Assembly: GCF_905171775.1 (NCBI RefSeq) | Contig: NC_053490.1 | Location: forward strand, 18,292,752 to 18,356,751 | Source of the DNA: Rana temporaria | Lineage: Eukaryota; Chordata; Amphibia; Anura; Ranidae | DNA length: 64,000 nt | Reading direction: 5' to 3' | Part shown: piece after piece, positions 1 to 9,000 of the stretch | How positions within the stretch are numbered: position 1 is the first letter of the stretch | Layout: each line of letters starts with the position of its first letter | The notes under the pieces: model-generated | Told to the model about the DNA's origin: nothing | Seen by the model: the letters and a program-made list of their open reading frames with translations, nothing else | Database searches by the model: none | Program-made: the position numbers and the translations under genes

Positions 1-355
1 TGTAAAAAGATTATATAATGTGCAGTGTGTCTCCCTTTTGTAACTTTATTGTGGAAAATACCTTATTTACAGCACTGCTGGGCGCTCACGTGACCCGCCG
101 GAGCTCTTCTCCTCTCCTCCCGGCTGATGTCAGCTGTTTTTTTTTTTCAATAAAACTTTATCAAGCCCCTCCCACTACAGTACTCTGAGTGGGGCTGACG
201 TCATTGGGGATCTTGGCCCCTCCCTCTGCAGTATTTGGAGTAGGGAAGAAGAGCTCCAGCGGGTCACGTGAGTGGCAAGCGGCACTGTAAATAAGGTATT
301 TTCCACAATAATGTTACACAAGGAGACACACTGCACATGATATTATCTTTTTACA
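1..355. repeat. Palindromic (fold-back) element
   Basis: Bases 1-110 and 247-355 are inverted copies of each other with few mismatches (the ends read TGTAAAAAGAT and ATCTTTTTACA). The central 136 bases include a T-run and GC-rich sequence. This is the layout of a fold-back MITE. The window starts at its outer end, so a target duplication cannot be checked. No coding capacity is seen. Confidence 0.7.
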
Positions 356-563
356 GAACGGATTACATCATTTTATAAGGTCTTTAAACAAAGGTTTATT
401 TTTGGGATTACAGAATTTCACAATGCTGACTCCAGAGCTGACAGGGGAGAAACTTTTTTGTACATACCATAAATAAATAAGACATCCCCTGAAAATAAGC
501 CCTAGTGTGTTTTTTGTAGCCAGAATTAATATAAGACCCGGTCTTATTTTCGGGGAAACACGG
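356..563. other. Non-genic stretch with a short repeat end
   Basis: No gene is seen. Bases from about 464 to 563 (AAGACCCGGTCTTATTTTCG core, ending in GGAAACACGG) resemble the end of a widespread short DNA-transposon-derived repeat. The family name is uncertain. The adjacent LTR element inserted at its right end. Confidence 0.35.
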
Positions 564-1093
564 TGTGACGGTATCGGTATGATATCCCCGTCAACGTTCC
601 CTTCTTCCCATAACGAAAATCACCCCAATAGTCCACGAGAAGGGATATCCCTGGAATCGCCCAGAAAGCCACACATGCCAAGCTTACTGCTGGAACAAGA
701 CACTTTATTGACACAAAAACTCAGCTTATATGTGGTTACAGCCTGTTAGGAACGCCCCCCTCACACAGTGGGGTTTCCCATACAGATTATAGGAGACAAG
801 TCGGAGCCGACCCTGCAGACACGTTTCTTTAGATAAAGACATCAGTGGAGTTAAATACTAGTTGTAACAGCCTGACCACAATGAAGCAATCAGAATAATT
901 AACATGAGCCACTTATCTAATCATTGTAAACAGTAAGGCCGGTCTCCTTCCCACACACAATAAATCAATTACCATTTGAACTAGGGAGCTGGCTGAGGAA
1001 GGGTCATTAACATGTCAATGGCTTGTAACACATGAATCCATCTAACCCACAATTTAACCAAGCAGGGAGATTTACACTGACATATCCTTCACA
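564..1093 (-). repeat. 3' LTR of the gag-HEXIM element
   Basis: 530 bp, TG...CA ends on the minus strand. A TATA-like ATATAAG (about 724-730) and an AATAAA signal (704-709) lie close together, as in a short U3-R arrangement. By eye it matches the copy at 3209-3738 throughout. Confidence 0.92.
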
Positions 1094-1113
1094 ATGGCCC
1101 CCCTTTTTCTCCC
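1094..1113 (-). promoter_or_regulatory. Polypurine tract (plus-strand primer)
   Basis: On the minus strand the bases directly upstream of the 3' LTR read as a run of A and G (GGGAGAAAAAGGGGGG, then CCAT), the expected position and composition of a retroelement polypurine tract. Confidence 0.75.
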
Positions 1114-1480
1114 TGCTCCGGCAAACCCGGTTGGACCTTCCCTGGTCCAGTAGGGTTGACGGGTTCAGAGCTTTTAGTCCGAGGTTAACTCCGTTTGGCG
1201 TGACTGACCTCCATTGGTAACTGCTTCCGACTCAGGTATGCCACCGGGTCGTCAGATCACACGCCGGTCAGTCCCCAAGTCTTTGTGCGATCTGCAAAGT
1301 CACCAGAAGTCAGTGTGAAGACAGCGAATGGGTCTGTGCGCCGCCGTCTAGGTGTCCCGCTATGGGAGGGGGCAGGTTATGGCTCTGAAGTGACAATCAC
1401 AGGAGATTCATAAAAAGAAAAAGTTATATTTGTTGAAATGCTGTAGCACTGGTGCTCAGAGTCCGGGGGGGGGGGGGGAA
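1114..1480. other. Internal non-coding stretch of the LTR element
   Basis: This lies between the stop of the gag-HEXIM gene and the polypurine tract. No pol motif or long open frame is visible. A run of 13 G (1468-1480 region) sits next to the stop codon. The stretch could be a remnant of pol or of a captured 3' untranslated region; neither can be shown here. Confidence 0.5.
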
Positions 1481-3073
1481 TCAGAGCCCCATAAGATCAG
1501 CCACCCCCTGCTCCCTCCGCAGCCGCCGGTTCTCCTCTTGGAGCTTCTCCAGCTCCATCTCCAGTTCATGGAGCCTGGGGGGGTCAGCCTGCTGTGACCT
1601 CAGGTGGTTGTTCTCCTCCTCCATGCGGCTTATGCATTCCTCCAGCTCTATGTACTCACGGATCAGCTCCTGCTTGCTCATGTCCTGCAGGCTCTCCACG
1701 TGGTCCTTCATCATCAGGAACTGGGTGGTGGTGTAAGGGGCCACCGGTGGGCCCTTGGTGAACATCTCGGCCCGCATCTGGGATGCCCGCTGTGACTCCC
1801 TCTCCTCCAGTCGCTTCTTCTCCTCCCAGGTCAGCTTGTTATACGGCTTCCAGGACCTCTTCTTCTTGAAGGGTGGCTGGCGGTGCCTCTTTCTGCCCAG
1901 CTCCCTCCAGGGCCCCTCCGTCTCATGGCTGTCGCCCATGACCAGCTGACAATGGTGTTCCCTGTTGTCCGTAATACCAGATTGTACCGTGAGGACTTCG
2001 TAAACGGTGTCCGATGGTTCTTCCGGACCCAGCTCCTGGAGATCCCAAGCCGAGTCTACACAATGGGCTGCTGCTGGTGGGCGGTACCCAGGTTGAGACC
2101 AATTTGACCTGGTGTTGTCACTCATGGGGCAATTCTGCTTGAAGTGACCCAGCTGTTTGCACCGGAAGCAGCGTTGTTCGTTGTCCTCCTGGCGTGGATA
2201 GCGAGGGCTAGATGTCATCGGTCTGTTAGGAGGTTGGTATCTAGCGGCTGGTGGGTGTGAGGGCACCGTTTGTGGTGGAGGTTGTACCCGTGGTGTGACC
2301 TGGTTTGTCTTGCGAGTATCCGCATATTCATCCGCCAACTTCGCGGCCTCTGGTAGAGTCATGGGCCTGCGATCTCTCACCCAGTCTTTGACGTCCGTCT
2401 GGATGTGATTGTAAAATTGCTCCAGGAGCATTAGTTGCAAAATGTCCTCTGCGGTGGTGGCCTGGCTGCTGTTAGCCCAGTTAGAGGCCGACCGGGACAA
2501 CTGGCATGCCCATTCCGCATAAGAGTCTTTCGTGGTTTTGCGTGAGTCCCTGAACTTCTGTCGGTGGGACTCTGGGGTTACTGCATAACGAGCCAGGAGC
2601 ACTTCTTTAACCCGGGCGTAGCTATGGATATCCTGATCTGGCACGGTCCGGAAAGCATCAGAAGCTTTGCCTGACAGTTTGCCTGACAATATTGCAACCC
2701 AGTCTCCTCTAGCTATTCGGTGCAGGTTACATTGTCGCTCAAAATCCGCCAGGAAGTTATCAATCTCACAGTCCTTTTCATCAAAAGCTTTAAAAGCGCT
2801 AAACGGAATCTTCCTTGCATCTGCTGTGCTGTACTCACTGTTTGGAGAATGTGCGGCTGCTTGTTGGACTGCTGCCAGTTTTAACTGTAGTTCTGCGTTT
2901 ACTAATAGGTCCATCACTTTCAGCACCACATCCGGCGTTGGGTTCGGGCCGAACCAAGCTAGCTTCTCTCTCATTAGTTTGTTGGCTGGCGATTCCTCCT
3001 CCTGAATCACTGGTGTCTCCATCTCTTGTACTGCTGGCGTTGCTGCAATCCCGTCCTCCTGGTCTAGCTCCAT
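1481..3073 (-). CDS. Gag-HEXIM fusion protein (530 aa)
   Basis: One uninterrupted frame of 530 residues. Residues about 85-250 look like a Ty3/gypsy capsid of the SCAN/Gmr1 type (an LLEQF helix near 217-220, then DWVRDRRP). A CCHC knuckle follows: C302, C305, H310, C315. Residues about 389-530 match HEXIM1/2: an arginine/lysine-rich stretch (393-411, ending WKPY), a KLTWEEKKRL helix, RAEMFTKGPPVAPYTTTQFL (434-453, PYTT where HEXIM has PYNT, with the following phenylalanine kept), then SLQDMSKQELIREYIELE and a leucine/glutamate coiled coil to the end. In HEXIM the basic part binds 7SK RNA and the coiled coil binds cyclin T1, which holds CDK9 inactive. HEXIM1's acidic segment between PYNT and the coiled coil is missing here. 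Capsid, knuckle and HEXIM identity come from motif recognition. That the fusion acts on P-TEFb, 7SK or the element's own transcription is inference. Confidence 0.88.
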   Translation of the reverse strand: MELDQEDGIAATPAVQEMETPVIQEEESPANKLMREKLAWFGPNPTPDVVLKVMDLLVNAELQLKLAAVQQAAAHSPNSEYSTADARKIPFSAFKAFDEKDCEIDNFLADFERQCNLHRIARGDWVAILSGKLSGKASDAFRTVPDQDIHSYARVKEVLLARYAVTPESHRQKFRDSRKTTKDSYAEWACQLSRSASNWANSSQATTAEDILQLMLLEQFYNHIQTDVKDWVRDRRPMTLPEAAKLADEYADTRKTNQVTPRVQPPPQTVPSHPPAARYQPPNRPMTSSPRYPRQEDNEQRCFRCKQLGHFKQNCPMSDNTRSNWSQPGYRPPAAAHCVDSAWDLQELGPEEPSDTVYEVLTVQSGITDNREHHCQLVMGDSHETEGPWRELGRKRHRQPPFKKKRSWKPYNKLTWEEKKRLEERESQRASQMRAEMFTKGPPVAPYTTTQFLMMKDHVESLQDMSKQELIREYIELEECISRMEEENNHLRSQQADPPRLHELEMELEKLQEENRRLRREQGVADLMGL

Positions 3074-3186
3074 TGATTCTGCTATGATGACCCGCTTGGT
3101 TTTGTTGCTAGCAATCCTTCCACGAACTTCCAGTAGTTCTTCCAGTGTCTGCTTGGAATCCGGGTGTAAAGGGGAATAGAAGGGAA

Positions 3187-3202
3187 GATCCCGCTGCTAC
3201 CA
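3187..3202 (-). promoter_or_regulatory. Candidate primer-binding site (initiator tRNA-Met)
   Basis: On the minus strand, six bases after the 5' LTR, the sequence reads TGGTAGCAGCGGGATC. Its first nine bases are complementary to the 3' end of vertebrate initiator tRNA-Met (which ends CTGCTACCA); later bases match only in part. The small offset from the LTR is a little unusual. Confidence 0.5.
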
Positions 3203-3208
3203 ACCAAT

Positions 3209-3738
3209 TGTGACGGTATCGGTATGATATCCCCGTCAACGTTCCCTTCTTCCCATAACGAAAATCACCCCAATAGTCCACGAGAAGGGATATCCCTGGA
3301 ATCGCCCAGAAAGCCACACATGCCAAGCTTACTGCTGGAACAAGACACTTTATTGACACAAAAACTCAGCTTATATGTGGTTACAGCCTGTTAGGAACGC
3401 CCCCCTCACACAGTGGGGTTTCCCATACAGATTATAGGAGACAAGTCGGAGCCGACCCTGCAGACACGTTTCTTTAGATAAAGACATCAGTGGAGTTAAA
3501 TACTAGTTGTAACAGCCTGACCACAATGAAGCAATCAGAATAATTAACATGAGCCACTTATCTAATCATTGTAAACAGTAAGGCCGGTCTCCTTCCCACA
3601 CACAATAAATCAATTACCATTTGAACTAGGGAGCTGGCTGAGGAAGGGTCATTAACATGTCAATGGCTTGTAACACATGAATCCATCTAACCCACAATTT
3701 AACCAAGCAGGGAGATTTACACTGACATATCCTTCACA
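3209..3738 (-). repeat. 5' LTR of the gag-HEXIM element
   Basis: Same length as the 3' LTR, offset by 2,645 bp. On the minus strand this copy would drive transcription. The TATA-like box is near 3369-3375 and AATAAA at 3349-3354. The gag start codon lies about 135 bp downstream. Confidence 0.92.
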
Positions 3739-4370
3739 CACGGTACATCCACAGAGTGGCACGTACAGGCATATGGGCGTACATGTACATCCCTGCCTAG
3801 ACAGGGGTCGGGGGTCCGATCGGGAGCCCCCCCGGTACATGCGGCGGTCGGAAATCGTCTGGGAGCGATACGGGACGACGGCGCGGCTATTCGTTTCTAG
3901 CCACCCCCTCGCGATCGCTCCCCGGAGCTGAAGAACGGGGAGAGACGTATGTAAACACGGCTTCCCCGTGCTTCACTGTGGCGGCGCATCGATCGTGTGA
4001 TCCCTTTTATAGGGAGACTCGATCGATGACGTCAGTCCTACAGCCACACCCCCCTACAGTTGTAAACACACACTAGGTGAACCCTAACTCCTACAGCGCC
4101 CCCTGTGGTTAACTCCCAAACTGCAACTGTCATTTTCACAATAAACAATGCAAGTTAAATGCATTTTTTGCTGTGAAAATGACAATGGTCCCAAAAATGT
4201 GTCAAAATTGTCCGATGTGGGGGGCGTGGCCGGGATGTAGAGCGAGACGGACGTGCATTGCCTGTGCTCCTGCCATCCGTGATCTGAATCCGTCTCCATC
4301 CTTACCTTAGGGTGCCATCCTGCTCAGCAAGCTTCTTCCTCCTGTCCGGGGGACAGCCCCGGTCCTCCCG

Positions 4371-5306
4371 ATGACTGGAAAGCGCGGCTCGGCCAAGAAG
4401 GCGGTGAGTTCTTCTACCCGGCGCCCACCGCCAAACACGCGCGCGGCGGCCATCTTGCCGCCTTCACCATCCTTCCCGGCCTCGGGGGCAGCGCAAACAG
4501 AATCCTGGATGGCGGACCTCGAGTCGCTGGACCTGGAGGGACCGCAGATGGAAGAGAAGGACCCGCCGGGGATGTTGGGAGGTCGGTCCACCGCCGCGAT
4601 CCTGGCGGCCATTGCGGACAGCAAGTCCTCCGTGGAGGGTAAGATTGACACCCTGGCCATAGAATGTGGGCTGATAAGGCAGGACATGGACAAATTTAGA
4701 GGCCGCATGTCAGAGGCAGAACACCGCATATCTGTGGTGGAGGACACGGTGGCCTCCACCGCTCACTCGGTTGGGGAGCTGCAACAGCAGGTCAGGGTCC
4801 TAATGGCCCGTTCAGAAGACGCCGAAAATCGCCTCCGCCGCAACAACGTCAGGGTGGTTGGGCTCCCAGAGGGCGCAGAGGGAGCCAACCCGGTGGAATT
4901 TGCGGAGACATTCTTTAAAGAACTCCTGGGCCTGCGGAATCTGTCCCCTGTCTACGTAGTGGAGCGCGCTCACAGGGTCCCCACCGGCAAGAGGCCTGTG
5001 GGTGCATGGCCGCGTGCGTTCCTGGTCCGCCTCCTGAATTTCAGGGACCGGGACATGATCCTGGCAGAGGCCCGAAAGCACCCGGAGCTGAAGCATGAAA
5101 ATGCGGCGATTCATTTGTATCCTGACTTCTCCCAGGAGCTGCAGAAGAGAAGGCGCTCCTTTACGGATGTCCGTCGTCGCCTGCGGGAAAAAGGCCTAGT
5201 GTATAGCATGCTCTACCCTAGCCGCCTAAAGGTGATCCATAGGGGCTCTGCAAAATTTTTTGACTCTCCGGCGGAGGCGGTGGATTGGCTGGATTCGATG
5301 GCCTAG
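4371..5306 (+). CDS. LINE ORF1, L1-type RNA-binding protein (311 aa)
   Basis: A basic, proline-rich N-terminus (1-45) is followed by a heptad-rich coiled coil (about 75-150, through RISVVEDTV and VGELQQQVRVL). Next comes an RRM-like core starting NNVRVVGLPEG (about 160) and a C-terminal domain with ERAHRVPTG, RAFLVRLLNFRDRD and REKGLVYSMLYPSRLKV. This is the coiled coil-RRM-CTD order of L1 ORF1 proteins (transposase_22 family), which form trimers that coat the LINE RNA as chaperones. The frame is intact and the length is in the family's usual range. Confidence 0.9.
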   Translation: MTGKRGSAKKAVSSSTRRPPPNTRAAAILPPSPSFPASGAAQTESWMADLESLDLEGPQMEEKDPPGMLGGRSTAAILAAIADSKSSVEGKIDTLAIECGLIRQDMDKFRGRMSEAEHRISVVEDTVASTAHSVGELQQQVRVLMARSEDAENRLRRNNVRVVGLPEGAEGANPVEFAETFFKELLGLRNLSPVYVVERAHRVPTGKRPVGAWPRAFLVRLLNFRDRDMILAEARKHPELKHENAAIHLYPDFSQELQKRRRSFTDVRRRLREKGLVYSMLYPSRLKVIHRGSAKFFDSPAEAVDWLDSMA

Positions 5307-6008
5307 AGGCCTGTGGAGGCTGGGTGACGGCGCAGTCGGCCTAGGGAGGAAAAGTTACTTACCTCATCAAGATTGCCCTTGCTGGGAGCAGTGGTTCCTT
5401 GTCGCAGTACCTCCTTACTGCACTCCGGTTGCTCTTGGCTGCTGAACTTTGTAGACTAATGATGGATGGACTATTCTGCGTGGTCAAGCATCCGTTCCTG
5501 ACAGGAGCAACAGGTACTGTTAAGCACGGTTTGAAATTTCTCTGTGTTTCCCTGGAACCCCTGGGAACTTTTGTTTTTCATTTACTTTTTCTCTTGGAGT
5601 GGATGAACTGTTGAGACGTTTCACACCTGATTTCTAAGTTTTTGGGTATAAAGTTTCTCCGGCGGTAATACCGTTTTTTAGTTTGGTTCGCCTGGAGCAA
5701 ACAGGGCGTTGGGATTTTAATGACGTTTTTTTGTTTTAACTTTTGGTTGTTAATTTTTTTCCTTTTTTTCCCAGGCATTTTTTGCCTTTCCCCTGTCTTT
5801 CTATATGAGGATCTGACTCTGTGCCTCCACCCCCTGTTGGCCCTTGGGCCTCGCTCCATATGTGCTACACTGTACAATGTGCAATGCTCTAAGTGTCACA
5901 CTCTGTTGAACTGCTGTGATATGCTATTCAATGGCTCTCTGTGTCCAGCTTCCTCTCTCCTCGTATGCTTGATTCACCTTGCATTAACATGTTACCTCCC
6001 CCCACCTG
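5307..6008 (+). other. Spacer between LINE ORF1 and ORF2
   Basis: 702 bp, T-rich in the middle (5700-5780), with no open frame of note. ORF2 translation probably depends on reinitiation or an internal start. No overlap or stop-start coupling with ORF1 exists. Confidence 0.6.
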
Positions 6009-9000
6009 ATGAATGATATTAAGCTAGTGTCGTGGAATGTCCGCGGTCTAAACTCTAAATACAAAAGATCCCTAGTTCTACAGTACCTTAAATCTCTAAA
6101 CCCACATATTGTTCTCCTGCAAGAGACCCACCTGATGGGTAGTAAAACTCTTTCCCTGAATAGGAACTGGATACAGAGAGCGGTACACTCCACTTATTCC
6201 TCGTATGCAAGGGGTGTGGTCATCCTGTTACACAAGAAACTGCAATGTAATATAGAACATGTTGTGACAGACCCCCACGGGCGATATGTTATTGTGGTTC
6301 TCACTGTTGACTCCCAGCTGCTGGCCATAGCTAATGTGTACATCCCTCCCCCCTTCAACAAAGAGGTATTATATCTGGTTTTAGAGAAGATTGCCACCTT
6401 TGGCCCATTAAAATTGCTGGTGGCTGGGGATTTCAACAATGTATTGGACTACGGGTTGGATACTTCTAACCCCAATCGGGCGCGAAACCTCGACCTCAGG
6501 CACTGGGCGGATGTTGCGGCTGTGGAGGAGTTATGGCGGTGGAAACATCCTGGTGAGAGAGGTTACTCCTATCTTTCCCACGTCAGTTCCTCCTCCTCCC
6601 GTATAGACCTTGCCTTCGCAAATCCGGCCCTCCTGCCGCAGGTGACGGATGTTGATTACCTGGCCGGGGGACTCTCGGATCACACTCCCTTACAGGTGAC
6701 ACTGAGTCGTCCCGGTGGGGGCGGTCGGAGACTCTGGAGGCTGCACCCGGGATGGGTAGATGAACCATCAGTTGAGTCACTGGTCTCTGGTCATGTAACG
6801 GAGTACTGGGAGACAAATGAAGGCTCTGCGGGTGGACACATGGTGTGGGATGCGTTCAAGGCGTCCACCCGGGGAGTATATATTGCTGCTATTAAGGCTG
6901 CCAGGACTGAAAAGAACTCTGAGTCGGAAGCGCTCCAGGCGCATGAGATTCGGTGTGCGAAAGCACATGCTGAGGCGCCCTCTGCCTCCACACTGGTGGA
7001 GTTGCAGATGGCCAGAAGAACTTTCTTGGTCCACCTACAATCACTTACACAATGCACGTTTAGGCGTAGGGCAGAGGATCTATTTGAAAGAGGAGACAAG
7101 AATGGGAAACTGCTTGCCTACCTGGCAGCAGATGTCAGATCACACGTGTCCGTTCCATGTATTTACACGCCTGGGGGCACTCTGGTGCGGGACAGGGAAG
7201 GTATCCTACAAGCGTTTGTGTCCTATTACTCAGACCTATATGCGGCTATCCCACAATATGACAACCAGGTTCTGACGGACCTGCTGGATTCCATTCAGAT
7301 CCCGGTGCTGCCTGAAGAGGCGGTCAAGCTTTTGGAGGTTCCTTTCTCCCCCAAGGAGCTGGCCGTGGCTATTTCCTCCTTCCCGAATGGCAAGGCGCCG
7401 GGCCCTGACGGCATTCCGGCAGAGTGGTATAAGACCTACTCAGAGGTGGTGTCCCACAGACTACTGAACCTTTATGGGGAGTGTTTGGAGATAGGGAGTA
7501 TGCCCCCCTCTTGGTATGAGGCTCATGTGGTCCTGCTCCCCAAGCCTGAGAAGGACCCCCTTTACTGTTCATCCTACAGGCCTATTGCGCTGCTGAACAT
7601 GGACCTCAAGATATTGACCAAGATGATGGCCAATCGGTTGATGTCCTGTTTAGACCATTTAATATCTCCTGACCAGACGGGGTTCATGCCCAAAAAGGCT
7701 ACTGACATTAACATTCGCAGGGTATACACGCACACGCAAATTGACGGAGAAATATCTCACGGGGGGGCCCTGGTGTTCTTCGATCTGGAAAAGGCGTTCG
7801 ACTCCATTGATTGGGGCTACATGACGCGGGTGCTGGAGCGTATGGGCTTTGGGCCTGTATTTCTCAAATGGATATCGTTGCTGTACGACAAACCAGTGGC
7901 GGCAATTCGTCTGAATGGCGAGGTGTCGGGCGCCTTTCCAGTATCCAGGGGCACCAGGCAGGGTTGTCCCCTGTCACCGGGCCTGTTTGCCCTGGTGATG
8001 GAACCCTTGGCGATTGCGTTGAGATCTTCGCCCCTAATCCAGGGTATCAAGGTGGGCACTTTGACTGAGTCGGTAACTCTTTATGCGGACGACCTGGTTT
8101 TATTTCTGGGGGATACTGGCCCCTCTCTACATGCCGCACTGTCACTGATGGGCAAATTTACTGAGGTATCCGGCCTCAAAGTCAACTGGACCAAATCCAA
8201 AATCCTCCCACTCCGCTCCCATGTGTCCCTTGGAGGGGCCGACCCCTCAAGCCCCCTGCAGTGGGTGACCCAAATCAGGTACTTGGGGCTACAGATTACT
8301 AACTCAGTAACAAACTTTATTGAACTTAACGTGTCCCCATTGCTAAATGTCGTTGCCAAAAAATTGAACTCCTGGAAAAATCTCCCCCTGTCCCTCATAG
8401 GCAGGGTCAATCTTCTTAAAATGAAGATCCTCCCTCTCCTGCTCTATACGCTTAGGAACGCCCCAGTGTGGATACCAAAGACGGTTTTCAAGGCCATAGA
8501 TGGCATGATATCCTCTTTCCTGTGGCAGGGTAGTTCACCCCGCCTTAAGTTGACCATTCTCCAACAGCCATGGGGGGAGGGAGGTCTGGCGGTGCCCAAT
8601 TTTTCTAAATATTTCCTGGCCGGCCAGTTGACGGTAGCACACCGTTGGCTGACCTCTGCTCCGGATGATGCCGCGGTGTCGCTGGAAGCTGCTTGCGTGG
8701 GCTCCTATGAGGCACTCTCCCGGCTAGTCTACAGGGGCCCGAGGGCCCCGTATCCCTTAACGCCTTCCATGAGGTCAGTGATCAGAGCATGGGTCGTGGC
8801 GCAAGCATTAAGGCCTACTGATCGTGCTACCTTCTCCCCCCACACGCCCTTATGGAGAAACCCCAACTTGGTCCACTTTCTGGACTACCCGGACCCGGTG
8901 GTATGGACGGCCTACGGGATTAAGACCTTGAGCCATGTGGTAGTAAATGGTACCTTAAGGACGTTTGATGACTTGAAGACGCGACATGACCTACCCAATA

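Larger units (their letters stand above)
564..3738 (-). mobile_element. Non-autonomous LTR retroelement carrying a gag-HEXIM fusion
   Basis: Two direct 530-bp LTRs (564-1093 and 3209-3738) show no difference by eye. Read on the minus strand they begin TGTGAAGG and end GTCACA. CACGG is duplicated at 559-563 and 3739-3743, a 5-bp target duplication typical of Ty3/gypsy-type integration. The internal 2,115 bp hold one open gene (1481-3073), a purine-rich tract just before the 3' LTR and a candidate primer-binding site just after the 5' LTR. No protease, reverse transcriptase, RNase H or integrase motif is visible, so movement would need enzymes supplied by another element. Matching LTRs and a perfect target duplication point to a recent insertion. 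Confidence 0.92.

Noticed and set aside
1481..1900. The HEXIM-like part as a separate host HEXIM processed pseudogene
   Set aside because: It is in one open frame with Gag, lies between matching LTRs on the same strand, and has no own start, poly(A) tail or target duplication.
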